Shown here: in pieces, positions 5,452 to 12,671 of the stretch
Numbering within the stretch: the stretch's first letter is position 1
Layout: each line of letters starts with the position of its first letter
DNA from: Chloroflexota bacterium
Lineage (GTDB): Bacteria; Chloroflexota; Anaerolineae; Anaerolineales; Villigracilaceae
NCBI GenBank assembly: GCA_021796315.1
Contig: JAJYOH010000090.1
Span: forward strand, 1-13,915
Length of the DNA stretch: 13,915 nucleotides
Direction of reading: 5' to 3'
Notes under the pieces: generated by a model
Database searches by the model: none
What the model saw: only the letters and a program-made list of their open reading frames with translations
Told to the model about the DNA's origin: nothing
Program-made: the position numbers and the translations under genes

Positions 5452-6582
5452 ATGTCAGAAGTCAATCCAAAACAACCCTCACACGCCGCAGGCGGAACAA
5501 ACCTGACAGACCGGCTGACAGAGGAATACGAACGTCAACAAAGTCTCTTCTCCGCCCAACCCGCAATCGTGCAGCGTTTTCTCGAAACACAGGGAAAGCA
5601 GATCGCGGAATCGATCATGGACGGCGATTGGCAGATCAGCTTCACGCTGCCAGATCGGGTGATATGCAATTTGGAAAATGTCGATCAGCCGGTGCTGGTA
5701 TCCATTCCCCAAAATCAACGCACACATTCGGTCGGAAGTTTTCTCAACCGTTTCCGCAAGGTGGAGCTATACAAAGGCTTGCGGCACGCATTCAACGGAC
5801 TGGAACAAAGCCCGGATCGGGCTGTCTCCGTTTCGGCTGGCCTGCTCCGTCATGCCACTGTTGTGCACATGATCTACAACATGCTGCCAGCAGGTCGAAC
5901 CGTCACATATAAACCCGCAGACAAAGATGAGACCATTCCATCCGTTCCTGAATTTGACGACCTGGAGCCGGAATCTGCGATCACAGCCTCGACAGACGCA
6001 ATCGCCGAAGAAGGCGCAACCGATAATAAACGCGGCGATTTGCTGGTCCCGTTTGTCCCGTTTGCACGCAAGTTTTTCGTGCCGCAATGGGTGGCGTTCG
6101 ATCAAAACGGGAAGATGCTTGTCAAATCGATAGACGAGGCAAATGCCCACATCAAGTCAATGCAGCGATTCATGGAAGTTCTATTCCTGGCTGTTGCACT
6201 TGCGCCTTATATTTCCGCCGACGAGGAATATACAAAGAAACGATACGGAATGCTCGGCCAACTGGTCAACCAGGGACGCGCGCTGGCGATCTATCAGGCC
6301 AAAGAGATCATTGCCCGCATCAAGGAACACGCTGCATCCGGCAACTTGAACCGCGGCCTGAGCCTGAGCCTGCCCTATTTCGACGACCAGGAACTTCGCC
6401 TCGACATCACAAAATTCGAGGTCATTCCGGCGGGGCGCATCATGTTCGTCCCTGCCTTCGTTGTGCGCGCTGTACGCCAGGAGGAATTGAAGGTCAGCCA
6501 GGACACACGCTACAACCCGTCCACTCGTAAACATTTGCTCCATTTGCTTGAGCTGTTCGAACAAGCATTTGGAAACGCATAA
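5452..6582 (+). CDS. Conserved-looking soluble protein of unknown function in a K+ transport cluster
   Basis: A 376-residue protein that I do not recognise. The ATG at 5452 is preceded by AAGG with 6-nt spacing; reading upstream of it in the same frame only overlaps the previous gene. The chain has an N-terminal helical part (16-60, TDRLTEEYERQQ) and a beta/alpha part (60-155, ending in VVHMIYNMLPAGRTVTY). An acidic, Ala/Thr/Ser-rich linker (~156-195) leads to a C-terminal part (200-376) with a short hydrophobic stretch (MEVLFLAVALAPYI, 241-254), a lysine/arginine-rich helix and a beta-rich stretch ending LLHLLELFEQAFGNA. There is no signal peptide and no clear transmembrane span. It ends 18 nt before the permease gene, so it is very likely co-transcribed with it. 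An accessory or regulatory role for the transporter is a guess from position. Confidence 0.75.
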   Translation: MSEVNPKQPSHAAGGTNLTDRLTEEYERQQSLFSAQPAIVQRFLETQGKQIAESIMDGDWQISFTLPDRVICNLENVDQPVLVSIPQNQRTHSVGSFLNRFRKVELYKGLRHAFNGLEQSPDRAVSVSAGLLRHATVVHMIYNMLPAGRTVTYKPADKDETIPSVPEFDDLEPESAITASTDAIAEEGATDNKRGDLLVPFVPFARKFFVPQWVAFDQNGKMLVKSIDEANAHIKSMQRFMEVLFLAVALAPYISADEEYTKKRYGMLGQLVNQGRALAIYQAKEIIARIKEHAASGNLNRGLSLSLPYFDDQELRLDITKFEVIPAGRIMFVPAFVVRAVRQEELKVSQDTRYNPSTRKHLLHLLELFEQAFGNA

Positions 6583-6600
6583 GGCGTCAAGGTTATCATT

Positions 6601-8415
6601 ATGTTTTTCTCCATTGCGTTACTAATTATTGTTGTAGTCATTTCCCTGCGTGTTGCCCCAAAAGAGAATCAGACGGATGCCCACATTCACGGCGCCGGAC
6701 AGATCGGCGTGCTGGCGGCCATCGCTTTATTTGGCGTGGATTATTTCACATCGTATTACTATGCCACCGGCGAAATGATGAGCGCGCTGCATCCTTACGG
6801 AATGCAAAAATATGCCTACATTGCAGTGACTGTTATCGCCTTCGCCAATTTTGTCTTTGGCGTACTTTACATGTACTCGCTTGGACCATTCAACGAAGGC
6901 GGCGGCTCGTACACTGCCTCGATGCGCTATCTTAAGCCAACACTAAGCCTGATCGTCGCCGTTACATTGATTCAGGATTACGTGCTTACCATAGTGGTTT
7001 CAGCGCTTTCGGGCGGAGATCAACTTTTGTCCATCATCAATGCTTATGACGCCAACTGGGTCTGGCATTTCGCGATTGGCGCGGCGCTTGCGGCAGTGAC
7101 ATGGTTCCTGACAATCCGGGGGCGCGGAGAGTCATCGCGTGTGGTGTTTACCATGCTGGGCGTGTTCGTGATGCTAACCATTACAATGGGCATTGGTTTG
7201 CTGATTGCGCACTTCAAAGGCGTGGCCGCCCAGCCTTTTGCGACAACTGCCGCGACTGTTTCACTTGGTCAGGCGTTACTGCATATGCTGACCGCATCCA
7301 TGAAGGGAATGGTCGCACTTACAGGGTTGGAAGCTGTTTCCAATGGCGTTCAGTTCTTCATTGACGAAGACGCAAAACTCGTAAAGTGGGGCAAGCAACA
7401 CATGCCGCGCCTGGATAAACTATGGGACTTTTACAGCGGAAAATCCGGAGTTGGTCGTTTTGTGCAAACTGCCTTTCTTTTCTATGGCGGATTGACCACG
7501 CTTTTCCTGACTTACTTTTCCCTGCGATTTAATGTCTTCGATGGGACACTGGGTCGTACGCTGATCGGCAACCTGGCTTTCATTGGCTTCTCTCAAATCC
7601 CAGGCGGCGAACTTCTATTTTGGGCATATCAAATATTAGCTGTGTTGATGCTGGCAGCGGCATCCATGACAGCCTTCCAGGATGCGCAAGCCACCGAATG
7701 GCGCGACGTGGCTATTGGCGAAATCCCGGAAGCTATTGTTTATCGTGATCCGCGCGGAACATTTACACGTTCAGTGACTATCACATTTGGACTTTCAGTA
7801 TTGATCATGTTCCTCGTACGCGGCCAGACAAGTGTGGCCGTCCCATTTTATGGCGTGGGCGTGTTCATGCCAATTATGATCATGGGCCTCGCTGTTCGCA
7901 AGAATATACTCGAAACTTTTACTGGCCGAGCGCGTGCCTGGGGCGCATTCGCAGCATCCTTTGCCGCCGCGCTTGCGTTCGTGGTATTCATTGGTCAACT
8001 TGTTGGAAAATGGAGCGAAGGAGGCTGGGTGGTGCTGATCTCCTTCACGCTGCTAGCTCTTGCCGCCCATATGATGCTTCTCTCGCCACTGGGCTATCGT
8101 GAACCAAAGCAGATCCATCGTATCGTGCGCGACAAGGCGCGCGTTAAGGGCGCAATGGCATCCATCGTTGAATGGCAATCCCTCAGGATGCAGGAATATC
8201 GTTATTCAATATTAGTAGGCATTTCCCGCTTCTTTGAACTTTTTGGAGTACGCCGCCCAGTTAGATATGAACAACCTGCCGTTGCCGGCGACTACAATCA
8301 CGCCCTGCATGTCGACCACCCCGACGCGCCATCTTTGCTGGAACAGTACATCGAAAAGCCCGAACCAAAACTTGGGGGCGGTCCGAAAGAAACCGCTCCA
8401 GGCAAAGAAAATTAA
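6601..8415 (+). CDS. APC-superfamily permease, KimA-like (probable K+ uptake transporter)
   Basis: A 604-residue membrane protein with about 12-13 hydrophobic segments and a ~100-residue soluble tail. D47 and Y54 (in GVDYFTSYYY) and D126, Y127, T130, S134 (in QDYVLTIVVS) sit in the same order, and at nearly the same spacing, as B. subtilis KimA residues I recall as K+ ligands (D36, Y43, D117, Y118, T121, S125). EGGGSY (99-104) corresponds to the KimA QGGGAY loop. KimA couples K+ uptake to protons. The tail is short and not clearly Usp-like. An extra hydrophobic N-terminus (2-16) precedes the core. The ATG at 6601 has AAGG 8 nt upstream. The gene lies between an unknown protein and a Na+/K+-type ATPase and upstream of two RCK proteins, all consistent with K+ rather than amino-acid transport. 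An amino-acid permease remains the alternative. Confidence 0.8.
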   Translation: MFFSIALLIIVVVISLRVAPKENQTDAHIHGAGQIGVLAAIALFGVDYFTSYYYATGEMMSALHPYGMQKYAYIAVTVIAFANFVFGVLYMYSLGPFNEGGGSYTASMRYLKPTLSLIVAVTLIQDYVLTIVVSALSGGDQLLSIINAYDANWVWHFAIGAALAAVTWFLTIRGRGESSRVVFTMLGVFVMLTITMGIGLLIAHFKGVAAQPFATTAATVSLGQALLHMLTASMKGMVALTGLEAVSNGVQFFIDEDAKLVKWGKQHMPRLDKLWDFYSGKSGVGRFVQTAFLFYGGLTTLFLTYFSLRFNVFDGTLGRTLIGNLAFIGFSQIPGGELLFWAYQILAVLMLAAASMTAFQDAQATEWRDVAIGEIPEAIVYRDPRGTFTRSVTITFGLSVLIMFLVRGQTSVAVPFYGVGVFMPIMIMGLAVRKNILETFTGRARAWGAFAASFAAALAFVVFIGQLVGKWSEGGWVVLISFTLLALAAHMMLLSPLGYREPKQIHRIVRDKARVKGAMASIVEWQSLRMQEYRYSILVGISRFFELFGVRRPVRYEQPAVAGDYNHALHVDHPDAPSLLEQYIEKPEPKLGGGPKETAPGKEN

Positions 8416-8421
8416 CTTTTG

Positions 8422-8444
8422 GCGCGGGAGATTTCCTCCCGCGC
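8422..8444. other. Stable hairpin between the permease and ATPase genes
   Basis: GCGCGGGAG (8422-8430) and CTCCCGCGC (8436-8444) form a perfect 9-bp GC-rich stem with a 5-nt ATTTC loop. It starts 7 nt after the permease stop. The downstream T run is only three bases, so complete termination is unlikely. It may act as an mRNA stability or processing element, or a partial terminator that sets the permease:ATPase ratio. Confidence 0.5.
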
Positions 8445-8460
8445 TTTGATGATTCATTCC

Positions 8461-11289
8461 ATGAGCGCCACCCCCATCTATAACCTGCGTGTACCAGAAG
8501 TTTATGAAGCACTTGAAACATCCAGGGCCGGGCTTACAAACGCGGAGAGTTCTGCGCGCCTGTCGCTCTACGGGCACAACATTCTCTCGAAGCAAAAGAA
8601 GGAACCGATCGGGGAAAAACTATTACAGGAGTTTGTGCATCCGCCCGCGCTGGTATTGCTTATTGTCGGGCTGGCCGCATTATCTCAACGCGATGTAGTA
8701 CTTGCGCTGATCATCTGGAGCATCATCTTTATCAACACAGGTTTTTCATTCTGGCGCGAACATCGAGCCGGGCAGGCCATTGAAAAACTGCGCGAGATCC
8801 TGCCATCCTTTGCGCACGTCATTCGTGAAGGCATCGAAAGTTATCTTCCATCCAGTGAGATTGTCCCTGGCGACATTCTGGTATTGGCAGAAGGCGATAA
8901 CATTCCGGCTGACGCGCGCGTGATCGAAGAATATGGATTACGAACCAACAATTCGACTTTGACCGGCGAGGCAATTCCTGCGCGTAAAACGGCTGATCCG
9001 TCAAGCCAGGTTGGGATCAGTGAACTGGATCGACCTAATTTAATTTTCGCCGGGACTTCCATCGCTTCGGGAACCGGACGGGCAATTGTTACCGCTACTG
9101 GAATGTCCACTCAGTTCGGACGGATCGCCCACCTAACCCAATCCATCGTCGAAGAGCCGACTCCATTTCAGAAAGAATTGAATCGGCTGAGCAAGGTCAC
9201 AGCCTGGATAGCTTTGGGAATTGGCGCAATTGTCGTGGCAGTCGGATATTTCTCGCTCGGTTTCCCTGTTAAGGAAGTGACCCTGCTGGCGCTCGGCATC
9301 ATCGTCGCCGTGATACCGGAAGGACTTATCGCCACATTGACGCTCTCTTTAGCGGCGGCCGTTCAACGTCTGGCGCAAAGAGGCGTTCTGGCAAAGAAGC
9401 TATCCACAGTGGAGAAACTCGGTCAGGTGTCGGTCATCTGCACCGATAAAAGCGGCACGTTGACCCAGAATCAAATGACCGTGCGCGACATTTGGGTGGC
9501 ACAGCGTCGCATCAAAGTAACGGGCGTTGGATATGAACCGCAGGGAAATTTTTTGCCGGACCCGAAGGGGCAGGCTTGGGAGAAAGACCTGTTGAGCCTG
9601 CTGGAAGCGGCGTCCGGTTGTAATAATGCGCGCATCAATTCACCTTCGATGGAACACCCCGGTTGGACAAGCCTGGGCGACCAGACTGAAGCCGCGTTGA
9701 AAGTTGCGGCGATGAAAGCCGGGATTTTGGAAGAGGCAGTTAATCGCATCCTTCCGCGTGTACATGAAATTCCTTTTGATGCGCGCCGCAAACGGATGAC
9801 GACGATCCATCGTGAAGTAAATCATGAGATTGCATTTGTCAAAGGTTCGCCGCGTGAAGTGTTGCAGCTTTGCACAAAGATCTTGGTGAATAACGAAGTC
9901 GTATCCCTGACAAACCAATTGCGCGCTGAAATTATGGGAGTCAACGATGATTACGCACGCGGCGCCTTGCGCGTGTTGGCGCTGGCAAAGCGCGATCTGC
10001 CTCCGCGTTCCGGGATGTATACGGCTGAAAATGTTGAACAGGATTTGACATTCCTCGGTTTGATGGCAATGATGGACCCGCCGCGACCGCAAGTTGAAAA
10101 GGCCATCCGAACCTGCCGGGAAGCCAGCATCCGAATTGTGATGATCACCGGCGATTACGGCCTGACCGCCGAGTCGCTGGCGCGGCGCGTTGGAATGTTG
10201 ACCGCATCAAACTCCGTTATTTTGACGGGCGCAGAACTGGATGAATTATCGGATGTGGCCTTGAACGAACTTCTCGATAAGGAAGTGCTCTTTGCCCGCA
10301 TGGCTCCCGAACACAAAATGAGACTCGTCTCTGCCTTCCAACAGCGCGGCGAAGTGGTGGCAGTCACCGGCGACGGCGTAAACGATGCGCCCGCTCTTCG
10401 CAAAGCGGATGTCGGCATTTCGATGGGGATCGTCGGAACAGATGTTGCAAAGGAAGCCGCTGATATTATTTTGACTCAGGACGATTTTGGCGCGATCACC
10501 GCCGCAATCGAAGAGGGACGCGGCATCTACGATAACATCCGCAAATTCATCACTTATATTTTTTCAAGCAACATTCCAGAATTGATGCCTTTTATCGTTA
10601 CGGCAAATTTCCCATTGATACCGCTGGCATTGAGTGTCCGTCAAATTTTGGCAATCGACCTTGGAACGGATATGTTCCCAGCATTGGCGCTCGGCATGGA
10701 GAAACCGGAGCCGGATGTGATGAAACGTCCGCCGCGCCCGCGCAGCCAGCCATTACTCGACCGCGGTTTGTTGTCGCGCGCATTTTGGCTCGGAGCAATC
10801 GAAGCAGCTTTATCATTTGCCGGTTTTCTAGCCGTTTTTATTATTTCAGGTCATGCCGGGGATATCGGCCTGCCTTTTATTGCTCAACTAACCGTGCCAG
10901 AGAATTTCAAATTATTCCTGTCACTCAACGAAACGATCATTTTAGCCGCGACAATTTACCAGGCTGGCGTGGTGACATCACAGGTCGGAAATGCGCTGGC
11001 ATGCCGGTCGGATCGCACACGTAGTTCCTATCTTGGCTGGTTGAGCAACAAATATTTGTTAATTAGCATTTTGCTTGAGTTGGCCGGACTCGTCAGCATC
11101 ATCTACATCCCGTTCCTTGCCAGGATCTTCAATCACACCCCCCTGTCCGCATGGATGTGGATCGGGCTGGCATTGAACTCATTTATGTTATATTCCATCG
11201 AATGGATCAGGAAATTTTTAAATCGAGTCTTCAGGAAACTTCGTGATGGAAAACCTACCACTCTTTCGCTTCAGGAGGTTGGCCGATGA
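8461..11289 (+). CDS. P-type ATPase, type IIC (Na+/K+-ATPase-like) cation pump
   Basis: 942 residues from the ATG at 8461 (8449 is an in-frame alternative). Domains in order: cation N-domain (~1-70), M1-M2, actuator with TGE (168-170), M3-M4 with IPEGL (P286/E287), phosphorylation site D329 in CTDKSGTLTQ, nucleotide domain, MITGD, TGDGVNDAP (636-644), then M5-M10. PEGLIAT in M4, Y699 and SNIPE (703-707) in M5, and IDLGTDM with D733/D737 in M6 match Na+/K+-ATPase PEGLLAT, Y771, S775-E779 and D804/D808. SERCA-type pumps differ here (PEGLPA, SNVGE). S703 matches Na+/K+-type rather than the Lys of gastric H+/K+-ATPase. Oddities: the signature is DKSGT rather than DKTGT, and M8 has Q841-x-x-N844 where Na+/K+-ATPase has Q-x-x-D. 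No beta subunit is visible. It overlaps the following RCK gene by 4 nt. The likely role is Na+ export or K+/Na+ exchange; Ca2+ is less likely. Confidence 0.88.
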   Translation: MSATPIYNLRVPEVYEALETSRAGLTNAESSARLSLYGHNILSKQKKEPIGEKLLQEFVHPPALVLLIVGLAALSQRDVVLALIIWSIIFINTGFSFWREHRAGQAIEKLREILPSFAHVIREGIESYLPSSEIVPGDILVLAEGDNIPADARVIEEYGLRTNNSTLTGEAIPARKTADPSSQVGISELDRPNLIFAGTSIASGTGRAIVTATGMSTQFGRIAHLTQSIVEEPTPFQKELNRLSKVTAWIALGIGAIVVAVGYFSLGFPVKEVTLLALGIIVAVIPEGLIATLTLSLAAAVQRLAQRGVLAKKLSTVEKLGQVSVICTDKSGTLTQNQMTVRDIWVAQRRIKVTGVGYEPQGNFLPDPKGQAWEKDLLSLLEAASGCNNARINSPSMEHPGWTSLGDQTEAALKVAAMKAGILEEAVNRILPRVHEIPFDARRKRMTTIHREVNHEIAFVKGSPREVLQLCTKILVNNEVVSLTNQLRAEIMGVNDDYARGALRVLALAKRDLPPRSGMYTAENVEQDLTFLGLMAMMDPPRPQVEKAIRTCREASIRIVMITGDYGLTAESLARRVGMLTASNSVILTGAELDELSDVALNELLDKEVLFARMAPEHKMRLVSAFQQRGEVVAVTGDGVNDAPALRKADVGISMGIVGTDVAKEAADIILTQDDFGAITAAIEEGRGIYDNIRKFITYIFSSNIPELMPFIVTANFPLIPLALSVRQILAIDLGTDMFPALALGMEKPEPDVMKRPPRPRSQPLLDRGLLSRAFWLGAIEAALSFAGFLAVFIISGHAGDIGLPFIAQLTVPENFKLFLSLNETIILAATIYQAGVVTSQVGNALACRSDRTRSSYLGWLSNKYLLISILLELAGLVSIIYIPFLARIFNHTPLSAWMWIGLALNSFMLYSIEWIRKFLNRVFRKLRDGKPTTLSLQEVGR

Positions 11290-11942
11290 AAATCATTATT
11301 ATGGGTTGCGGACGGGTCGGTTCACAGGTGAGCCAATTGCTGGTCGACCAGGGACATGAAGTGACGGTCATCGACCACGATGCAAATGCGCTGGCGCGTC
11401 TCGGCGCAGACTTCAAAGGCAAAGTAGTCCGTGGGGTTGGCTTTGATCGTAACATTTTGCTGGAAGCAGGTATTGAAACTGCCGAAGGTTTTATCGCGGC
11501 CAGTTCCTCGGACAATGCCAATATTGTCGCGGCACGGATCGCACGCAACATTTTCCGAGTGCCGCGAGTAGTGGCGCGTCTCTACGACCCGGTGCGCGCG
11601 GAAGTCTATCAGCGGCTGGGACTGACCACCATATCGAGCACCGCCTGGGGGGCGGAAAGAATCGTGGAAGTGGTAACGCATTCCGATTTGGATGTACTCC
11701 ACATCTTTAGTGACGAAGGCACGATCCTTGTGCGAGTCGAAATTCCAGCGCGTCTAAATGGTCACCGTGTAACACAGATGAATATCCCCGGCGAGGTTTT
11801 GGTCGCCGCCATCACCCGCAATGCCCAAACCTTCATTCCCGCCTCTGGAACGGAATTTCAAGATGGAGATACCATCTTTCTTACGGTGATTCCTTCAGCA
11901 ATGGACAGGTTGGAAGAATTGCTGGGAATTGAGAGGAGGTAA
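11286..11942 (+). CDS. trkA: TrkA-type RCK protein 1 (NAD-binding K+ transport regulator)
   Basis: 218 residues. The RCK_N Rossmann domain spans ~1-130, with the dinucleotide-binding G7-x-G9-x-x-G12 and the acidic D30 that ends strand 2 and binds the ribose. An RCK_C (TrkA_C) domain spans ~135-218 (EGTILVRVEIPARLNG, then GDTIFLTVIPSAMDRLEELLG). Such proteins are cytoplasmic and form rings that gate Trk/Ktr channels according to NAD(H), ATP/ADP or cyclic di-AMP. The start ATG overlaps the ATPase stop (ATGA) and has AGGAGG at 11273-11278. No TrkH/KtrB channel is in the window, so its partner is probably the permease, the ATPase or a distant channel. Confidence 0.9.
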   Translation: MKIIIMGCGRVGSQVSQLLVDQGHEVTVIDHDANALARLGADFKGKVVRGVGFDRNILLEAGIETAEGFIAASSSDNANIVAARIARNIFRVPRVVARLYDPVRAEVYQRLGLTTISSTAWGAERIVEVVTHSDLDVLHIFSDEGTILVRVEIPARLNGHRVTQMNIPGEVLVAAITRNAQTFIPASGTEFQDGDTIFLTVIPSAMDRLEELLGIERR

Positions 11943-11944
11943 TC

Positions 11945-12619
11945 ATGTTTGTAATTGTGGTTGGCGGCGGGAATACAGGCTCGCAACTGGCGAAATTCCT
12001 GCTCGACGCAGGACACATCGTGAATGTTGTTGATGAACGTCCGGCTGTACTCGAAAAACTCTCGAAGGAAATTCCAGTGGGCGCCATCATTAACGGAGAT
12101 GGAAGTTCTCCGGCAGTTCTTGAAAAAGCCGGCATTCATAAGGCGCAGGTTCTGGCCGCGGTGACCGGTTCAGATGAGACCAACCTGGTCATCACATCCC
12201 TCGGGCGTTTTGAATTCAACGTCCCACGCGTGATCGCCAGAATCAATAATTCAAAAAACGCCTGGCTCTTTACGCCTGAAATGGGCGTCGATGTTTCGCT
12301 AAACCAGGCTGAAATCCTTGCGCGCTTGAGCGCCGAGGAAATGTCCATCGGCGACATGATGACCATCCTGAAAATCCGGCGCGGTAAATTTTCCATTGTC
12401 GAGGAAAAGATCGCTCCGGGCGCACGAGCAATTGGAAAGGCCATCAAGGAATTATCCTTTCCAAACAATTGTGTCATCTCAGGCATCATTCGCCACGGGG
12501 AATTGATCCTGCCGAGAGGCGCCACAATTCTCGAAGAGGGTGATGAAATTCTGGCCCTGGTCGATAACGACTCACGCATGACGCTGGCGAAATTATTGGG
12601 ACGACCAGACGAGGCATAG
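11945..12619 (+). CDS. trkA: TrkA-type RCK protein 2 (NAD-binding K+ transport regulator)
   Basis: 224 residues, same architecture as the preceding gene but clearly diverged. RCK_N has G7-x-G9-x-x-G12 and D30, with NGDGSSPAVLEKAG (~70-83) as in TrkA. The RCK_C domain spans ~135-224 (GKFSIVEEKIAPGARAIGKA, then LPRGATILEEGDEILALVDN). A GAGGAGG ribosome binding site covers the end of the first RCK gene and the gap is 2 nt, so the two are made together, probably in matched amounts as a hetero-oligomer. Paired single-RCK genes next to an APC permease are also known in Actinobacteria (M. tuberculosis ceoB/ceoC, recalled). It is the last gene of the cluster, before a bidirectional terminator. Confidence 0.9.
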   Translation: MFVIVVGGGNTGSQLAKFLLDAGHIVNVVDERPAVLEKLSKEIPVGAIINGDGSSPAVLEKAGIHKAQVLAAVTGSDETNLVITSLGRFEFNVPRVIARINNSKNAWLFTPEMGVDVSLNQAEILARLSAEEMSIGDMMTILKIRRGKFSIVEEKIAPGARAIGKAIKELSFPNNCVISGIIRHGELILPRGATILEEGDEILALVDNDSRMTLAKLLGRPDEA

Positions 12620-12639
12620 AGACTTACTATCCAAAAAAG

Positions 12640-12670
12640 AAGGCCCGTTCTTGTTGAACGGGCCTTTGCT
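12640..12670. terminator. Bidirectional rho-independent terminator between convergent genes
   Basis: AAGGCCCGTTC (12640-12650) pairs with GAACGGGCCTT (12656-12666) around a TTGTT loop. T-rich DNA follows on the plus strand (TTTGCTTTT). A-rich DNA precedes it (CCAAAAAAG), giving a U tract on the minus strand. It serves both the RCK gene ending at 12619 and the methyltransferase ending at 12672. Confidence 0.8.
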
Positions 12671-12671
12671 T

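Noticed and set aside
8419..8448. TTG start for the P-type ATPase
   Set aside because: It would translate the GC-rich hairpin; ATGs at 8449 and 8461 come before the conserved N-domain.
8461..11289. Type IIA Ca2+-ATPase (SERCA/PacL) identity
   Set aside because: M4 has PEGLIAT rather than PEGLPA, M5 has SNIPE rather than SNVGE, and M6 has IDLGTDM, all of Na+/K+-type.
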